Virus record (IMG/VR): IMGVR_UViG_3300048597_000653
Span: 1-53,624 of that record
Reading direction: 5' to 3' (one strand)
Length of the DNA stretch: 53,624 nt
Source: a virus
The notes under the pieces were generated by a model. That model worked only from the letters and a program-made list of their open reading frames with translations. It did not search any database and had not been told where the DNA came from. Within the stretch, counting starts at the first letter, position 1; every line of letters begins with the position of its first letter. Of the stretch, positions 41,334-50,240 are shown piece after piece. A program made the translations under genes and the position numbers.

Positions 41334-41684
41334 TCACCTCACACGAATTGAGACGTAATAGTAGGTGTCGCAATCCTCACCGATGAATTCTCCATCCTCA
41401 TCGGAGTAATCATCGGGGTTTACGTCGATGAGGTGCGTTTCAACGTCTGGCGAGGTGGGGAACTCTTTCCAGCCTTCCTGCTCTTTAATCCGCGCTTCCA
41501 AGTCTTCAGAATCCCAGCCTTGCTGGGCCAGACTTTCTAGCGCGTCGTCGATTGCCTCCGCGGGATTGTTGCCGTTGCCTGTTGCAACGTCGGTATACTG
41601 AGTGTGGGATGTCCCGCAGCCCTGGAAGTAGCTTGCGCCTTCTATACCGTGATCGATCAGTTCAAAAGCTTCTGCGCGTTTCAT
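41334..41684 (-). CDS. Acidic hypothetical protein, 116 aa
   Basis: Helical N-terminus and acidic C-terminal half (IDVNPDDYSDEDGEFIGEDC). Start at 41684 preceded by AAGGGGCAAAC. No recognised family. Confidence 0.6.
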   Translation of the reverse strand: MKRAEAFELIDHGIEGASYFQGCGTSHTQYTDVATGNGNNPAEAIDDALESLAQQGWDSEDLEARIKEQEGWKEFPTSPDVETHLIDVNPDDYSDEDGEFIGEDCDTYYYVSIRVR

Positions 41685-41693
41685 GTTTGCCCC

Positions 41694-41870
41694 TTAGCGG
41701 ATTGGGTAACTGCCAACATAAAGCAGAGAATTGCGGAAGGCTTTTGCTTGCCTTGCGCCGTATCTGCTGCGGATACTTTGCAACGTGGCGGCCAGCATCG
41801 GGCGAGTGGGCGGATGCAAGACGTAGTGGCAATGCACGCGCATCATAGGCGCGAAGTAATAACCGCTCAT
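41694..41870 (-). CDS. Basic hypothetical protein, 58 aa
   Basis: Found by translating the gap. ATG at 41870 overlaps the stop of the preceding gene (ATGA) with CGGGGCAAC upstream. The product (MSGYYFAPMMRVHCHYVLHP, then RSRYGARQAKAFRNSLLYVG) is basic. No recognised family. Confidence 0.6.
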   Translation of the reverse strand: MSGYYFAPMMRVHCHYVLHPPTRPMLAATLQSIRSRYGARQAKAFRNSLLYVGSYPIR

Positions 41871-42484
41871 TTGTTGCCCCGATTCTGTTGGTTGAGCTTG
41901 AATCGCAGGCTAAGGCGATGGTTTGCCAATCGTTCGGCGCGAAGATCAGGCTTTCCCGCAACCGTATAACCGTCTGCCTCAAGCTGGGCTGCCACGTTCC
42001 AAGCGCAATCTCGGGCGCAGTCATCAGCGGCAAAATCGTAGTCATCAATTCCACCAAGGCTGTCGATATATCCGCGGAATTCGCAGACCACGCGATACCA
42101 TTCCCAGCCTTGATCGTGCCATTTCACAAGCTGGGCCAACCGGCGCGCCTTGTCTTGTGCTGCAAGCTCGCGTGCTACTTGCTTGCTCGCGCCGTTGTCG
42201 CGATGGTACTGATACGTTTCTTGAATTCCGGCAGACTGTGGCTCATCCAAGACGATAACGCCACCCCTACGGCCAGCGCCGTAGGAATAACCTTGGCCCT
42301 CTTTCTGCCCTGGATGGTCGGCCGATTCTATCTCGTGATCGTAGCCGCACTGGTTGTCCCAAGGCTTGTCACCGAATTCGTCATTCTCCATGCGACAAGC
42401 TTCTAAGATGTCTGCAAAATCGACGATTGCAGATTCTGCGCTGATTGTTAGCATCGTGTCGTCAATGCGCATTTTCTTGCTCAT
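41867..42484 (-). CDS. Hypothetical protein, 205 aa
   Basis: The ATG at 42484 (MSKKMRIDDTMLTISAESAI) overlaps the preceding stop by ATGA; the frame extending to 42655 is rejected. Helical and charged, with GIDDYDFAADDCARDCAWNV near the C-terminus. No recognised family. Confidence 0.6.
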   Translation of the reverse strand: MSKKMRIDDTMLTISAESAIVDFADILEACRMENDEFGDKPWDNQCGYDHEIESADHPGQKEGQGYSYGAGRRGGVIVLDEPQSAGIQETYQYHRDNGASKQVARELAAQDKARRLAQLVKWHDQGWEWYRVVCEFRGYIDSLGGIDDYDFAADDCARDCAWNVAAQLEADGYTVAGKPDLRAERLANHRLSLRFKLNQQNRGNK

Positions 42485-42855
42485 GGTTGCGCTCGCGTGA
42501 ACTGGTTGACTGCTGCTAGTACGTCGTCTGCGGTTGCTTGTCGCAGGCTTGCATAGGGCACAGTGCAAACTGTGCCATCCACTCGGCGCACATAGACTTG
42601 ATCGAAAGGCTTGCTTTCGGCTGTGCCTGCCATGATTCCATGCGGGGTATCCCATGCGACGTGGTTTGCGAGCGCGTCAACATGGCGAGCGCCTCGCAAT
42701 GTCACCTCACCTAGGCGTTTTTCACCATTGAAGATTCGCCAACATGATGAATCAGTCGAGACGTATCGTTGCGCCACACTCACAGCATCGGTAAACAGTC
42801 CGTCTACTTGCTGCGATTCGTTCGGGTTGTTCGCGTTGACGATTTGCCACAACAT
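42481..42855 (-). CDS. Hypothetical protein, 124 aa
   Basis: MLWQIVNANNPNESQQVDGL, then SSCWRIFNGEKRLGEVTLRG. A beta-rich small domain. AAAAGG precedes the start. No recognised family. Confidence 0.6.
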   Translation of the reverse strand: MLWQIVNANNPNESQQVDGLFTDAVSVAQRYVSTDSSCWRIFNGEKRLGEVTLRGARHVDALANHVAWDTPHGIMAGTAESKPFDQVYVRRVDGTVCTVPYASLRQATADDVLAAVNQFTRAQP

Positions 42856-42858
42856 GGA

Positions 42859-43020
42859 TCAGCCTTTTACGCCACATGCGCGGTAAAACGTGGTAAAACT
42901 GAAGCGCGGATTCTGGCTAGCGCAGACTTCTGCAATCAGGTTGGCCACTCGCTCTCGCTCCTGTTCGTTGCTGATGCTTTTGATTGCTTCGGCCAGTGCT
43001 TTGAAGTGTTTTCTGCTCAT
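42859..43020 (-). CDS. Conserved small helical protein, 53 aa
   Basis: MSRKHFKALAEAIKSISNEQ, then NPRFSFTTFYRACGV. This is a pattern I know from short proteins near replication or transfer genes of phages and plasmids (MSRKHFxALAxAL...NPRFxxxxFxxACG). The function is unknown. GAGGGGCACC precedes the ATG at 43020. Confidence 0.7.
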   Translation of the reverse strand: MSRKHFKALAEAIKSISNEQERERVANLIAEVCASQNPRFSFTTFYRACGVKG

Positions 43021-43030
43021 GGTGCCCCTC

Positions 43031-43117
43031 TTAGTAAGGTTGCCGCGGGGCAAGCACAGTCTGCCAGACGCTCGCAATCAGGATGAATCCGGCAAAGGCT
43101 GCTAGTTCGATGACCAT
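43031..43117 (-). CDS. Membrane microprotein, 28 aa, first gene of leftward array
   Basis: Found by translating the leader: ATG at 43117, stop at 43031, GGGGCAAG upstream. The product is essentially one hydrophobic helix (MVIELAAFAGFILIASVWQT). It starts about 20 bases after the -10 hexamer. The 12-base inverted repeat GGGGCAAGCACA (43047-43058) / TGTGCTTGCCCC (43118-43129) brackets it, so the ribosome-binding site can be sequestered by its own coding region. Confidence 0.55.
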   Translation of the reverse strand: MVIELAAFAGFILIASVWQTVLAPRQPY

Positions 43118-43139
43118 TGTGCTTGCCCCTTGGTTGTGC

Positions 43140-43170
43140 ATTATAAGATTGCATCACCATTGACCTAAGG
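43140..43170 (-). promoter_or_regulatory. Promoter of leftward array with shared box, copy d
   Basis: On the minus strand a perfect TATAAT (43145-43140) lies 23 bases before the first start codon. Directly upstream is a variant box: on the plus strand CATCACCATTGAC at 43152-43164, followed by CTAAGG. The box thus occupies the spacer/-35 zone. Confidence 0.65.
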
Positions 43171-43938
43171 CAAACAGAATTTAGCGGATCCGTAGTATTT
43201 ATTCCCGAATCCCACGATTGGTTGCACAGAATGTGGGAAATACCGCGCACGATGGGCGCCGGCCGACCGCGAGCGTGTCGCGTCTTGGTGCAGAGCGGGC
43301 GCAGAATGCTGCCTGATCGACGCGGTACGATGCTTTGCGTGTCGCGTCAGGCAGTGATTATCGACGCGACGAATGGCGAGAATTTGACGAGCCTAAGATT
43401 TAGAATCTGTCGCGTGCAAAATCTTGAGCAAGGCCGAGCCAACCGCGTCAATTACCGGATTGAGTAATGTCGCGTCGAAAAGAGTCATTTTTGTAAGGTG
43501 CAGAGCGGGTTGACGTTGCGTTGAAAAAGTTACTGAGTTACCCTGGTTACCGTTTGTTACTTCTCCTATGCATATTCTATTTACACTCACTCTCTACTTA
43601 CTTACTTACTAAATAACTATCTATATAGAAGAACAATAATAGAGTAATTGAGTCATTCTGTACGCGCAACGTGCATTGAATGCACGGCTTGCTGCATGTT
43701 ACCTTTCTGCAAATTGCGATACTACCGCGTCAAATTAGGTAATTGTCGCGTCAGACGTGGTTACAAGCTGGGAGGCAAGAACTGCCGAAACGGCAGACAT
43801 GACGCGGCAAGAAACCATATTTGGCAGTCAACCGCGTCAGACCACGACGCGACCCGCTCACCTGGTCGATGCTGTGCGTTGATCGTCGCGAATCAACGCA
43901 AATCGTGATGCACAAACAAGATGCAATCGTGCTCGTGT

Positions 43939-43962
43939 TATATTGCACCACCTTAGACGTCC
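43939..43962. promoter_or_regulatory. Shared box, copy e
   Basis: CACCACCTTAGAC at 43946-43958 preceded by TTG, the most diverged copy of the box. On the minus strand TATAAC lies next to it, in the same relative place as TATAAT beside copy d. It lies within the repeat-rich tract. Confidence 0.4.
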
Positions 43963-44149
43963 GTCGATGGTGACGCAACGTGATGGCAGACGCGGGGTTG
44001 TATCGTCTGGGCAGGTAACTTGCCGCGGGTGGAACGGGTGGGGTCAAATCCGCGGGTTGTGACCGGGATTGGCATGGCACGCCATTCGCAGCCCTTTCGA
44101 CGCTTGGGGCGCCGAAGCAAGAAGCAGTGACGCGTCATGCGGGCTTCTC

Positions 44150-44176
44150 GGCCGATCGCGGGGCTCGCGATCGGCC
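44150..44176. repeat. Perfect 11-bp inverted repeat
   Basis: GGCCGATCGCG, loop GGGCT, CGCGATCGGCC. There is no U-run on either side. It lies 13 bases after the TGACGCGTCA palindrome at 44128-44137. Could be a protein-binding or cruciform site of the candidate origin. Confidence 0.7.
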
Positions 44177-44578
44177 AAGCTCGAACTCGCGGGGCTCGCC
44201 GCCGGCCGACGCAAAGCACATCGACGCGTCATCAAGGCATCTCGCGACTGGCAGCGACAACGTCCGAACACAATCGCGATCGCCGGAGGCTTCGGATTTG
44301 CCACCGCCTGCGCGATAGATAGGTGCCCATCGTCAAATCACACCGGCCCATGACATATCGCAACAGAAGCGAACTGTGAGCATTTCAGCCAGGGTCACGC
44401 GGCAGGAGGGTCAAATCCGCCGGCCACAGGAATTCAATCAACTGCTTAACGCGTCAGAGCAATTCCGGCGCCGGCCGGCGGAGAGAGGCATTGACGCGTC
44501 AGTCTCCTGCCTTGAGAAGAGGTAAACACAGAGCGAATTCAACGACCAGATTCTATGTCGTAGCGGTCCCCAGGCAGA

Positions 44579-47357
44579 CTACTCCGGCGGTGACGTGTCG
44601 GACTGTTTTCGGCGACGAGCTTTGGGTAGGCCCGCCGTTATCGGTGCAGTCATCGTATCGTAGAGCCTGAACAAGAACTCCATACGTTGTAAATCATTCG
44701 CAAAGGGTTGAGAGCGATAGCACTTATCGACCACTTTGTCGAGTTCCGCGTGAGCTTTGGAAAGGTTCCTTGGCATCGTCACCGGATCATACAAATCCGC
44801 CAAGGAACTATCAGGCCATGCTTGTCGGGCATCGAGCACAAGCTGCGCCTTTGCTTCGACTGTCTCTCGGGCTTTTTTCGTTGCCGTATCAGGCCACGGA
44901 AAGTTGTTGTAGACAAGTGTGCCTGAGTAGCGATAACGCGATTCCAGTCGTCCCGCAATTTGCCGTACCCAGGCCATGTGCATAGCAGAGGAGAGGATTC
45001 CAAAATGAAAGAGCGTTGCTTCTTCCACAACAAATACGAGATCGCTAACCAGCGTTTCCGGTGACATGAAGCCAATGGGAATGTACAGCCGTCGCTCGGA
45101 TGAGACCTTGGGAATCAACAAGAATTCGCGCGTTGGCATTTTCTCGACATGAAAGCGGGTGGGCGTCTTCGCGATTTTTTGTGTGGGAATACTCTTACTG
45201 GCTGCTCTGAACTTGCGGACGGCCTCCACTCGTTTGACAGCCTCAGGCATCGCCTTGAGTTCGTTGGGGGGGACAATCCCCGAGCCAGAGGCACCAACGC
45301 TTTTTGCCGTTGATGAACTCGTCCGATCCAACCCATTGTCGGAACCATTTTTTCGCCTTGGGCTCTTGCTTGAGGAACTGGTCCATCTCCTCTTCCAAGA
45401 ACAAATAATTGCCGTCGTCGATGGGCTTATTACCGATCGCGATTTTCGGCACGGCACAAACAGGCGTCTCTCTGTTGACAATGAGCGTATCGGGGCCTTC
45501 AACGAGGTAGGGGCTGATGTTCTTGGCGTCAATTACCGTTGGTGTGTTCGGATCAGATTCGTAGTCATAGAGTCGTTTTTTCCCAGCGACGTTTTCGCCG
45601 AAACCGATGATGACTACATGGACGTGAGCTTTGCCTCTCGCCTCGCTTTCCCAGGCAAAGGTGCGGTGCGCGAAGCGAATTTGCAGTCCGCGTTTAAGCA
45701 AGTCCGCCCAAAGCGTTCCAACTTGCTCGCCCTGGGTAATAGAGTTCGTGGAAACGAAGCCAACCGATATGTTGGTGCCGCGAATAAAACCCGCCGCCTG
45801 AAAGTACCATCCGGTCACATAGTCGAGCAGGCCCACATTCTTGACTGTCGAGGCAACAGTTTTCATGTCCGAACGTTGTGACTCCGACTGGTATTTCGAC
45901 CCAACGAATGGAGGGTTGCCCAAAACGTAGCTGCACTCTTCTGGGGCGACGATCGTCCGCCAATCGAGTCGGAGTGCGTTACCCTGAACGATCTTGGCAC
46001 TTTTTCGGAGCGGCAGCCGCACGAAATATTGGCCGAAAGCTTCCGAGACCCGGAGGTTCATTTGATGATCCATGAGCCACATCGCCACTTCGGCAATGCG
46101 AACCGGAAACTCGTTGATTTCAACGCCAATAAAGGCATCGACGTCCACCCTGGCCATGTGCGAGATATCCAGGGTCAACTGACGATCGCCCTCCTGTAGT
46201 TGCAGCAGGACATCGAGTTCAAGGAGTCGTAGCTCGCGGTAGGTGACAACCAAAAAGTTCCCACAGCCACAAGCCGGGTCAAAAAATCGGAGCTTTGCTA
46301 AGCGATCATGGAAGCGCCGTAGGTCAGGTTTGCTTTTCTTGATCCGCTCGAACTCGGCACGCAAATCGTCGAGGAAAAGAGAGCGTACAACCTTCATAAT
46401 GTCGCGTTCGCTCGTGTAGTGTGCTCCGACTTGACGCCGTTCGCGTGGCTCAATCACTGACTGAAAGAGTGAGCCGAAAATTGCTGGCGAGATACGGCTC
46501 CAATCAAAGCGGCAGCAACTCAGGAGAGCCTCGCGGGTTGATCGCGTGAACTCGACGAACTCAAGGTGTTCGGCAAACAAGTCACCATTGACGTAGGGGA
46601 GACTGGCTAAGAGTTCGTCGAGATTCCTCTGTCGGTGGTCCGTCGGTGTATTAAGGACGGAGAAAATGCGTGCCAGGTGTGCTCCTAAGTCGGAGCCGTC
46701 CGCGTTGGTTCGCTCTTCAACGAACTGGGTAAACGCGTTTCGGTCAAAGATTCCGTTGTCTTCGGCGAAGAGACAAAACAACACGCGAACGAGGAATCGT
46801 TCTAACTGGTGACCGGCGTAGCCGCCGTCTTCCAAGGCATCGTGCAGTTCGCCCATTTTCTCAACGGCCTTGACGTTGATCGGATCCTCAACATCAAGGC
46901 GGTGCTGCTTATAGCCTGGGATGAAGGCAAAGACATGGACGTGCTTGTGCAACTCCTTGAGCGAGCATTCAAACGATTTACGCTCATCCAAGTCGTGAAG
47001 AGCCAAGGAAGCAAAATCGGAAAGGACAACGTACCGAGGAATATCGTCGTCACGACCAGCATCTTTTAGGCCTCGGATGTACGCCATCGCCTGGCTTTGT
47101 GCGACGTCCAGCGGCTTGCCCAAACTCTTGTGTTCGACGAGTAATGTCCCAGGCCAGAAGAGGTCAATGAAGCCCCAGGCACCAGAAAGTTTCTTTACCG
47201 GCTCTTCAAAACTGGCGACGGTCCGCCGGCGCACACCAAAAACCGCGAAGAACTCATCCCAAAAGCTTTTGGCTTCAGCGTGCTCTCTGGTTTCCGCCGC
47301 CCACTCTTTGGAAAAAGCAATGGCGTTCTGACGAATCTCGTTCCAAGATATGGGCAC
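44579..47357 (-). pseudogene. MmeI-like type IIG restriction-modification gene, frameshifted at a C7 run
   Basis: The first 704 codons (GTG at 47357 to 45243) and a second frame (to 44579) together form one protein of about 925 residues, the usual size for this family. The N-terminal nuclease motif has D65 and E75-x-K77 (LLVEHK). The methyltransferase domain has HYTSERD, FDPACGCGNF (about 359-368) and NPPF (480-483). The second frame continues with PNELKAMPEAVKRVEAVRKF and the target-recognition and C-terminal parts. The break lies in a run of seven C (minus strand; plus strand G7 at 45266-45272); six would restore the frame. This may be a phase-variable switch, a recent mutation or a sequencing error. 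If intact it would both cut and methylate DNA. Confidence 0.85.
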
Positions 47358-47560
47358 GGCAGGGTATTACTCCGGAAACATAGCTTGGCTCGTTTGCATC
47401 GAACTGATGGGCCATGTTGTAGCACGGAAAAACTCGCTCGGGAATGTTGTAAAACAGCACATGAATAACCGCCTGTAAGCTTGAGTCATACGGCGGGAAT
47501 CCGCGTGGCCGCCGGCCGGCGGAGTCGGTATGCTGGCGACCCGACCCAAAAGGAGGCATC

Positions 47561-48478
47561 ATGCACGCACTGCTCGTCGCGGCCGCGCTGGGCGCGGTCT
47601 TCACACCGCTCGGAGAGTTCACCACGTTCCAGTCGTTCAGCGATCGGGTCTCCCTCTCGCCGGACGGCCACACCGCAGTCGGTTGGAGCGACACGCTAGG
47701 CGGACCGGAAGCCTTCATCTGGACCGCGGGAAGCGGGATGCAATCGCTGGGCGCCGGCCGAGCCCTGGCGGTGACCAACGGCGGGACCATGATCGTCGGC
47801 GATCGAGCGGGTGAGGCCTGGGAGTTCGTGGGCGGCACAGGCTACGGACCGGGGACCGCGCTGGCGACGGATGGGACCACAGTCGTCGGGACGTCCGGCG
47901 GCCAAGCGATGAACTTCACCACGGGCGAAGACCTGGGAATCGGCCAAGCGCTGGTGATCTTCGAGGGAACGATCTACGGTCAGTACGCTCCGCCGACTCC
48001 GCACCGGGCGTGGAACTACACCACCGGCCAGTCGCTGGGCGAGGGTTATCTCTACGATGTGAGCGATGCCGGGATCGCCGGAGCAACCGCGGGTGCTTAC
48101 GCCGCCAAGTATCCGACCATCCTCCCGCAACCGCCGGCCACCTTTGCATCCAACGCGTTTGCCATCTCGCGTGGCGGCCGGATGGTGGGTGCCAATATCA
48201 CGGGTCAAGGAATCTTCGCCGTGATCTGGGAGAACGACGGGACCGCGAGCTACCTGGCCGACTGGCTGCCCGCGGGGCTTGTCCCAACGGGCTGGATCTT
48301 GCGAGAGGCAACCGACATCTCGGATGACGGCCACAAAATTGCGGGCTTCGCGGAACGGCCAGATGGTGTCTACCAGAGCTTTGTGGTTGCGGTCCCAGAA
48401 CCCGCTACAATGACGTCATCCGTAATTGCGGTGATCGCCTTGTTCGCTGGACGGCGGAGAACACACAGTGAGCGTTAA
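47561..48478 (+). CDS. PEP-CTERM surface protein with repeat domain
   Basis: A 305-residue exported protein. The short N-terminal signal (MHALLVAAALGAVFTPLGEF) is followed by repeated beta units of the HAF type (SPDGHTAVGWS, TDGTTVVGTSGG, SRGGRMVGANIT, SDDGHKIAGFAE). The C-terminal sorting signal has VPEP (278-281), a hydrophobic helix and RRR. PEP-CTERM proteins are processed by exosortase and are frequent in Planctomycetota and other envelope-rich bacteria. A strong AAAGGAGG precedes the ATG. Surrounding gap sequences are rich in GCCGGC. Confidence 0.82.
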   Translation: MHALLVAAALGAVFTPLGEFTTFQSFSDRVSLSPDGHTAVGWSDTLGGPEAFIWTAGSGMQSLGAGRALAVTNGGTMIVGDRAGEAWEFVGGTGYGPGTALATDGTTVVGTSGGQAMNFTTGEDLGIGQALVIFEGTIYGQYAPPTPHRAWNYTTGQSLGEGYLYDVSDAGIAGATAGAYAAKYPTILPQPPATFASNAFAISRGGRMVGANITGQGIFAVIWENDGTASYLADWLPAGLVPTGWILREATDISDDGHKIAGFAERPDGVYQSFVVAVPEPATMTSSVIAVIALFAGRRRTHSER

Positions 48479-49025
48479 TACTAAGCAGTTGGCGGCGTGG
48501 CTATTGATGCTAAAGGAGGCACGTCAGTCGATCCCTGAACTCGATGAGATGGTTAGAGACGTTGTGACAACGCTTGCGCAGTCGTACAACGATTCAGATT
48601 CGACACAAACCTTGTACCTCATCGGCGATCAATCGTACACGCTTGATGCCATTCAAGCTGCGAGACCGCATATTGCTCCGGAGACAATTGAGCGTGTCCA
48701 ATTGGACATTTGGGATCTGTTGCACAATCGAATTAGTGCAGCGCTTAGTGTTCACGGCAAAGCGCGTCATGTGGATGAAATCAATAAGCTTTATGCTCTC
48801 GTCCGGAGGCCTGACAATTATAGATTTCCGGTCTTGAGTGCAGAATCTGACAAGTCCTTTGAGCATAGGGGCCTTCTGCGAGTCTTTATCGACCCTGGCG
48901 AAGCATCGACCGAATTGCTCACCGAGTTCTATATAGCCCTGTCTGCTTATTACCGAGCATTAGGCGGAGCAGGACTTGAAGTGATTGGTCGTGAAAGAAG
49001 AATTCTTGTGGGAGAGCGAGCATGA
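48468..49025 (+). CDS. Hypothetical protein, 185 aa
   Basis: GTG start at 48468 overlaps the PEP-CTERM stop by 11 bases, although composition shifts to AT-richer sequence, so the two are probably unrelated. Predicted mostly helical with a small beta segment near the C-terminus (GLLRVFIDPGEASTELLTEF). ATGA overlap with the next gene. Confidence 0.65.
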   Translation: MSVNTKQLAAWLLMLKEARQSIPELDEMVRDVVTTLAQSYNDSDSTQTLYLIGDQSYTLDAIQAARPHIAPETIERVQLDIWDLLHNRISAALSVHGKARHVDEINKLYALVRRPDNYRFPVLSAESDKSFEHRGLLRVFIDPGEASTELLTEFYIALSAYYRALGGAGLEVIGRERRILVGERA

Positions 49026-49471
49026 GCTTGACTCCCTACGATGAAGGATCTGTTGTGGTTCAACGCACGGACTTGCGCGCTATTACGTCGCCCGAAGTGA
49101 GTGCTAAACCAGGAGCCTGGAGAGCATTTTGCAATGGTTTGCGAAATCTATTCGGGAGAAGATCGGTCGAACTTGGCGAACGATATCTCAAAGCCAAGGT
49201 TCGCCAAGAAGAAGTTGAGGCGGAAGCCAGGTTGATGCAAGCGACCGCAGATTACGAACTAAAAATGGCTCACGTGCGACGGTTGGATGCTGAAACAGAT
49301 CAGTCGTTGCGTAGAGTTGACTCACTGACGAAGATACTCGCACTTGCGAAGAACGAAAAGCCAGAAGCGGCGATGGCTCGTCTTGAAGAGATCGTGCGGC
49401 AGATTGAAATGGCGGGCGGGGCCATTGAAATTCAAGAGGCCAGAGAGATCCCGTTCGACGACAGCGAATGA
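49022..49471 (+). CDS. Coiled-coil hypothetical protein, 149 aa
   Basis: ATGA overlap with the preceding gene indicates a pair. A long charged coiled coil is visible from about residue 50 to 110 (KAKVRQEEVEAEARLMQATA, DYELKMAHVRRLDAETDQSL). The two proteins probably form a complex; function unknown. Confidence 0.65.
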   Translation: MSLTPYDEGSVVVQRTDLRAITSPEVSAKPGAWRAFCNGLRNLFGRRSVELGERYLKAKVRQEEVEAEARLMQATADYELKMAHVRRLDAETDQSLRRVDSLTKILALAKNEKPEAAMARLEEIVRQIEMAGGAIEIQEAREIPFDDSE

Positions 49472-49632
49472 ACCTATCGCTGAAACGTGCTGAGTAGCTG
49501 CCGGGACTTCTGGAGCGGAGAGGTTCAGCAAGGTACTAGGTTGCAGGACGTCTTGACTCGCCGCGTCGCATGCCTAAGCCTTGCGGTAGTTGCAGGATCG
49601 TGCGATCTATTGCCCACTTGAGGAGAATGCCG

Positions 49633-50226
49633 ATGCCTAGAATGCTCGTCGCCGTCACTATGGTTCTCGTGTGGATGTCAGTTGTAACGGCGCAAGATTC
49701 GCCATTTAGAGATGAGGCCGATCAAGCGGTGCTGGATCTCATTAAGGAAACGTATCCACCGCTTGAAGGAAGGATTGAGGTTAGCACGGAGCCGCTGAAG
49801 GGAAATCGCATCATCAAGCACGAGGGCGAGGGCGAGGGCAAGGGCGTCGTTGTGGAAGCTACGTTTACGGTGTGGGTCAAGAACATCCAAGAGAAGGATG
49901 CTTTTGGATTTAGCCCAGGCGACATCGACGTCATGCTCTTCACTATAGATGGAAAGCCCTTTCCCAGTGAAGACTATCGATGGAATGAATCAGGGCATGG
50001 CGAAACTGGAACCTATAAACTCGCGCCAGGAAAACAGAACGGAAAACACATTACTCTTAGATTGTTCGACAAAGAGGTGAAACCTGATTCACGCTATTTG
50101 GTCGTTGCAACTTATGTGCAACTGTATGAAGGCCCGCCAGTAGGTTTCGATCAGATGGCTGCCATTCGTGTGATTAGCGCGGTGGAAGAGGCTCCGGCCG
50201 AAGATGACGAAGCGGGCAAAGAATAA
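49633..50226 (+). CDS. Secreted hypothetical protein, 197 aa
   Basis: The ATG at 49633 is preferred because AGGAG lies at proper spacing; ATGs at 49627 and 49570 are alternatives. Signal peptide MPRMLVAVTMVLVWMSVVTA with cleavage likely near AQD. The mature part is beta-rich (VVVEATFTVWVKNIQ, YLVVATYVQLYEG) with a short EGEGEGK tract and an acidic tail. No family is recognised. Confidence 0.7.
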   Translation: MPRMLVAVTMVLVWMSVVTAQDSPFRDEADQAVLDLIKETYPPLEGRIEVSTEPLKGNRIIKHEGEGEGKGVVVEATFTVWVKNIQEKDAFGFSPGDIDVMLFTIDGKPFPSEDYRWNESGHGETGTYKLAPGKQNGKHITLRLFDKEVKPDSRYLVVATYVQLYEGPPVGFDQMAAIRVISAVEEAPAEDDEAGKE

Positions 50227-50240
50227 TCTCGCACCACTTT

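Larger units (their letters stand above)
43171..44578. other. Non-coding repeat-rich tract, candidate origin or partition locus
   Basis: About 1.4 kb without a supported gene. Short repeats are dense. TGTCGCGTC lies at 43276, 43340, 43468 and 43744 (variant TGTCGCGTG at 43408). The inverse GACGCGAC lies at 43363 and 43846. CGCGTCA lies at 43444 and 43726. The palindrome TGACGCGTCA lies at 44128 and 44492, with ACGCGTCA at 44224 and 44449. A 13-base repeat GGTGCAGAGCGGG occurs at 43287 and 43497, and GGGTCAAATCCGC at 44041 and 44408. An AT-rich core (about 43545-43660) includes ACTTACTTACTTACTAAATA. TGCGTTGAT/ATCAACGCA form an inverted repeat at 43875-43900. Iterons beside an AT-rich block are typical of replication origins; no initiator gene is recognised in the window. 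Confidence 0.6.

Noticed and set aside
43171-44578. CRISPR array in the repeat-rich tract
   Set aside because: Repeats are 7-13 bases, irregularly spaced and in both orientations; no uniform repeat-spacer pattern and no cas genes.
46582-46595. TCACCATTGACGTA, a close match to the shared box
   Set aside because: It lies inside the coding sequence of the restriction-modification gene, encoding part of YVNGDL, with no start or promoter nearby; most likely coincidence.
44579-47357. BREX PglX or DISARM methyltransferase
   Set aside because: The N-terminal nuclease motif, the size of about 925 residues and the lack of partner genes fit an MmeI-like type IIG enzyme better.
47696-48334. Antisense frame of 212 codons
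   Set aside because: Complete shadow of the PEP-CTERM gene, which has a signal, repeats and sorting motif.
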